Shown here piece by piece: positions 5,967 through 7,941 of a DNA stretch of 7,941 bases. Every line of letters starts with the position of its first letter. The first letter of the stretch is position 1. A model generated the notes under the pieces. The model searched no databases. It was not told where the DNA came from and saw only the letters and a program-made list of their open reading frames with translations. This DNA is from CAYOHP01 sp964403795 [NCBI: uncultured bacterium] (GTDB lineage: Bacteria > Muiribacteriota > UBA6191 > CAZXTJ01), in the NCBI GenBank assembly GCA_964403795.1, contig CAYOHP010000118.1, positions 11,440 to 19,380 of the forward strand. The letters run 5' to 3'. Made by a program: the position numbers and the translations under genes.

Positions 5967-7901
5967 CTACCCGGCCCCGCCCCCGGCAGCCATCCGGGCC
6001 ATGGGACGAAGGCGCGCCGCGAACCGCTCCAACCGCTCCCGTCGCGAACCGTCGGAGGCGAAGTGCCGCTCGCAGCGGGACACCTCCTTGCGGAGGAACT
6101 CGAGATCGCCGCCGTCGAGCGCTCCCGAGGCCAGGTCGCCCCAGCTCTCGGGACGGCCCTCCTCCGAGAAGGCCCGCTGCCATGCGGGTGCGAACCGCAC
6201 CGGATCGCGATCCTGGATCGCCAACAGGGCCTCCAGGAACGCCAGGTGGGCACCCGGGACACCGCCCGGGCGTGGCCTCCCGAGGCTCCGCAGGACCCGA
6301 CCCGCGGGGCGACTTCCCCTCACCCACAGGAGGCCCTCCAGGAATCCCAGCCGGGCCTCGAGCCCGCCCCCCGGAGGCCCCGAGCCGACCAGTTCCCGAT
6401 AGACCCGCCGGGCCGCACCGACCCGGCGGCCGGCCGCCAGGCGACGGGCCAGTCCCAGGCGCAGACCGGCATTTCCCGGCATCCGTCCGAGGGCGGCCTC
6501 GAGCTCGCCCTCGGCCTTCTCCGTCTGGCCTTCGCCGTCGAGGGCTTCCGCCAGTTCGAGAGCCACCCCCGCGTGCCGGGGATGGGCGCGCACGGCCCGC
6601 TCCAGGAGCTCGACCCCCTGCTTCCCCCGACCGGCGGCACGCAGACAGCGAGCCGCGCCCCGCAGGGCCTCCAGATCATCGGGGAGGCGGCGCAGGCAGT
6701 CCTCGAAACTGGCCAGGGCCCGCCTCCCCTCGCCTTCCGCCCAGAGGATCTCGCCCCAGGCCGCAGCCACCTCCGGAACCCCGGCGTGCTCGGGCGCCAG
6801 TCCCTCGAGCAGGGAGCGGGCCCGGTCCGACCGCCCGGAGGCACGTTCCAGGCGGCAGAGCCGGAGGACGGTCTCCAGGTTCCCGGGATCGAGGTCCAGC
6901 GAGCGGCGGTAGAGGTTGGCCGCCCGCCGGTCCTCGCCCATGGCCTCGTAGAGGCGTCCGACCTCCTGCCACAGGACCGGCTCGGCCGGATAGCGTCCGG
7001 CCAAGGCCAGGAGCTCGGCCACCCCTGCCTTGGGGGTGCCCCGTTCCAGGTGGCGCCGGGCCCGTTCCGCCAGCCCGAGCTGGACCCTCAGCCGTTCCCA
7101 GGGCTCGCCTCCGGCGGCTCCCGGCCTCCCGGGCCCCCTGGTCCCGAGAGCCGCTCCGGGATCCGGGTCCCCCGAGCGTCCCATGCGACCGCCCGCCTCG
7201 AGATAGGTCGAGAGCGCCTTCTGGTACTCCGTCGATTCGGGGCGGCAGAGCAAGGCCCGCCGGATGGCGAGCACCGCCCGATCCGCGTCGCCGCGCTGGA
7301 ACCTGGCCTCGGCAGCCAGCGCCAGCGCCGCGTGGGCGTCCGGCCAGCGCTCCAGCAGCCCGACCAGCCGCGCTTCGCAGTCCTCGAACTCGCCCTTCAC
7401 CAGCGACACCCGAGCCAGCACCAGGCCCGGCGCAGGATGGTCCCCGAGTCGAGAGGCCGCATGCCGGGCCAGCTCCTCGGCAGATCCGGGTAGATCGAGA
7501 TCCAGGTAGAGGCGTCCCAGGTGCTCGACCAGGTCGGGATCGCCCGGCATCAACCGGTAGCCAGCCTCGAACTCGTCCCGGGCGCGATTTCGATCGCCCC
7601 TGGCCAGCTCGGTCCGGCCCAGGTTGAAGCGGGCGCTGGGATCGTCGGGCGCCACCTCCACGGCCCGCTGGAAGAGCCGGGCGGCCTCCTCGAGCCGGCC
7701 GGCCTCGAAACGCAGGACGCCGAGGTTCAGGAGGGCAGGCACGTGCTCGGGGGACCGGCGCAGCACCGCCTTGTAGAGCCGGGCGGCGCGACCCGGCCTT
7801 CCTCCCGACAGATGGGCGCGGACTGCGATCGAGAAGTCGTGGTCGACCCCGGGACCCGCCAAGGGAGCCTGGCGACACACGGATTCAGGTGGCGGAGACA
7901 T
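5967..7901 (-). CDS. Cytoplasmic tetratricopeptide-repeat protein upstream of rarA
   Basis: 644 residues from the ATG at 7901. No signal peptide or membrane helix is visible, so it is probably cytoplasmic. The first TPR block covers residues about 22-236 (for example ALLNLGVLRFEAGRLEEAA and ARFNLGRTELARGDRNRA). A Gly/Pro/Arg/Asp-rich linker follows at about 238-266. A second TPR block spans about 270-505 (for example WQEVGRLYEAMGEDRRAA), and a non-repeat helical C-terminus of about 140 residues closes the protein. The composition is unusually rich in Arg, Ala, Leu, Glu and Gly. TPR arrays bind protein partners; no catalytic domain is evident and I cannot name its function. It overlaps the upstream gene by 17 nt and ends 3 nt before rarA, so the three probably form one operon. 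No clear Shine-Dalgarno precedes the ATG; an in-frame GTG at 7880 is an alternative start. Confidence 0.88.
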   Translation of the reverse strand: MSPPPESVCRQAPLAGPGVDHDFSIAVRAHLSGGRPGRAARLYKAVLRRSPEHVPALLNLGVLRFEAGRLEEAARLFQRAVEVAPDDPSARFNLGRTELARGDRNRARDEFEAGYRLMPGDPDLVEHLGRLYLDLDLPGSAEELARHAASRLGDHPAPGLVLARVSLVKGEFEDCEARLVGLLERWPDAHAALALAAEARFQRGDADRAVLAIRRALLCRPESTEYQKALSTYLEAGGRMGRSGDPDPGAALGTRGPGRPGAAGGEPWERLRVQLGLAERARRHLERGTPKAGVAELLALAGRYPAEPVLWQEVGRLYEAMGEDRRAANLYRRSLDLDPGNLETVLRLCRLERASGRSDRARSLLEGLAPEHAGVPEVAAAWGEILWAEGEGRRALASFEDCLRRLPDDLEALRGAARCLRAAGRGKQGVELLERAVRAHPRHAGVALELAEALDGEGQTEKAEGELEAALGRMPGNAGLRLGLARRLAAGRRVGAARRVYRELVGSGPPGGGLEARLGFLEGLLWVRGSRPAGRVLRSLGRPRPGGVPGAHLAFLEALLAIQDRDPVRFAPAWQRAFSEEGRPESWGDLASGALDGGDLEFLRKEVSRCERHFASDGSRRERLERFAARLRPMARMAAGGGAG

Positions 7902-7941
7902 CTTCGACGACGGGGAGTCCGAGCTCCTTGGCGTCTTCCTC
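7885..7941 (-). CDS. C-terminal end of an unidentified gene, 5' part outside the window
   Basis: On the minus strand from the right edge, one frame reads 18 residues, EEDAKELGLPVVEDVSAT, and then TGA at 7885-7887. It uses codons typical of this genome and ends with the 17-nt overlap expected of a close operon partner of the TPR gene that begins at 7901. The tail is too short to identify the family. That it is a real coding end is inferred from the open frame, the composition and the operon geometry; a chance frame of this length is possible. Confidence 0.5.
   Translation of the reverse strand, partial: EEDAKELGLPVVEDVSAT

Noticed and set aside
4806-7493. Long plus-strand open frame (895 codons) opposite rarA and the TPR gene
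   Set aside because: The opposite strand has an unmistakable RarA with all AAA+ motifs and regular TPR repeats. The plus-strand product is Gln/Arg/Gly/Pro-rich with no family features.

Overview
This is an ordinary stretch of chromosome from a very GC-rich bacterium (about 70% G+C by eye, with strong G/C preference at third codon positions). Hfq, RarA, Shine-Dalgarno motifs and a secreted protein with a Sec-type signal peptide point to a diderm bacterium. The Hfq core, the many TPR proteins and the high GC would suit a GC-rich Acidobacteriota-like or deltaproteobacterial-type lineage, but this placement is weak inference. I see no mobile element, tRNA, rRNA, CRISPR array or phage gene.

Layout. 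(1) Positions 1-1280, minus strand: the 5' part of a gene that runs off the left edge. It encodes a membrane-anchored protein with faint alkaline-phosphatase-superfamily features. (2) Positions 1281-1302: a 22-bp divergent junction holding two back-to-back ribosome binding sites. The likely promoter of the rightward gene sits inside the start of the leftward gene. (3) Positions 1303-4137, plus strand: a large exported TPR protein with a DUF3352-like C-terminal region and an acidic tail. (4) Positions 4248-4574, plus strand: hfq, with an acidic C-terminal tip, behind a 110-bp gap that contains a perfect hairpin. (5) Positions 4575-4640: a short convergent gap with a GC-rich hairpin carrying a GNRA-type tetraloop. 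(6) Positions 4641-7941, minus strand: an operon-like run, read right to left, of the C-terminal tail of an unidentified gene, a cytoplasmic TPR protein that overlaps it by 17 bp, and rarA, whose GTG start lies 3 nt after the TPR stop.

Working together. The RarA/TPR pair looks translationally coupled and may be functionally linked to replication-fork maintenance, though the role of the TPR partner is unknown. The exported TPR protein and hfq share a strand and may share transcripts. The divergent pair at 1280/1303 must share or exchange control signals because there is no room between the genes for separate promoters. I found no convincing undescribed system. The points most worth checking are the overlapping divergent control region, the TPR-rarA coupling and the divergent phosphatase-like membrane protein.
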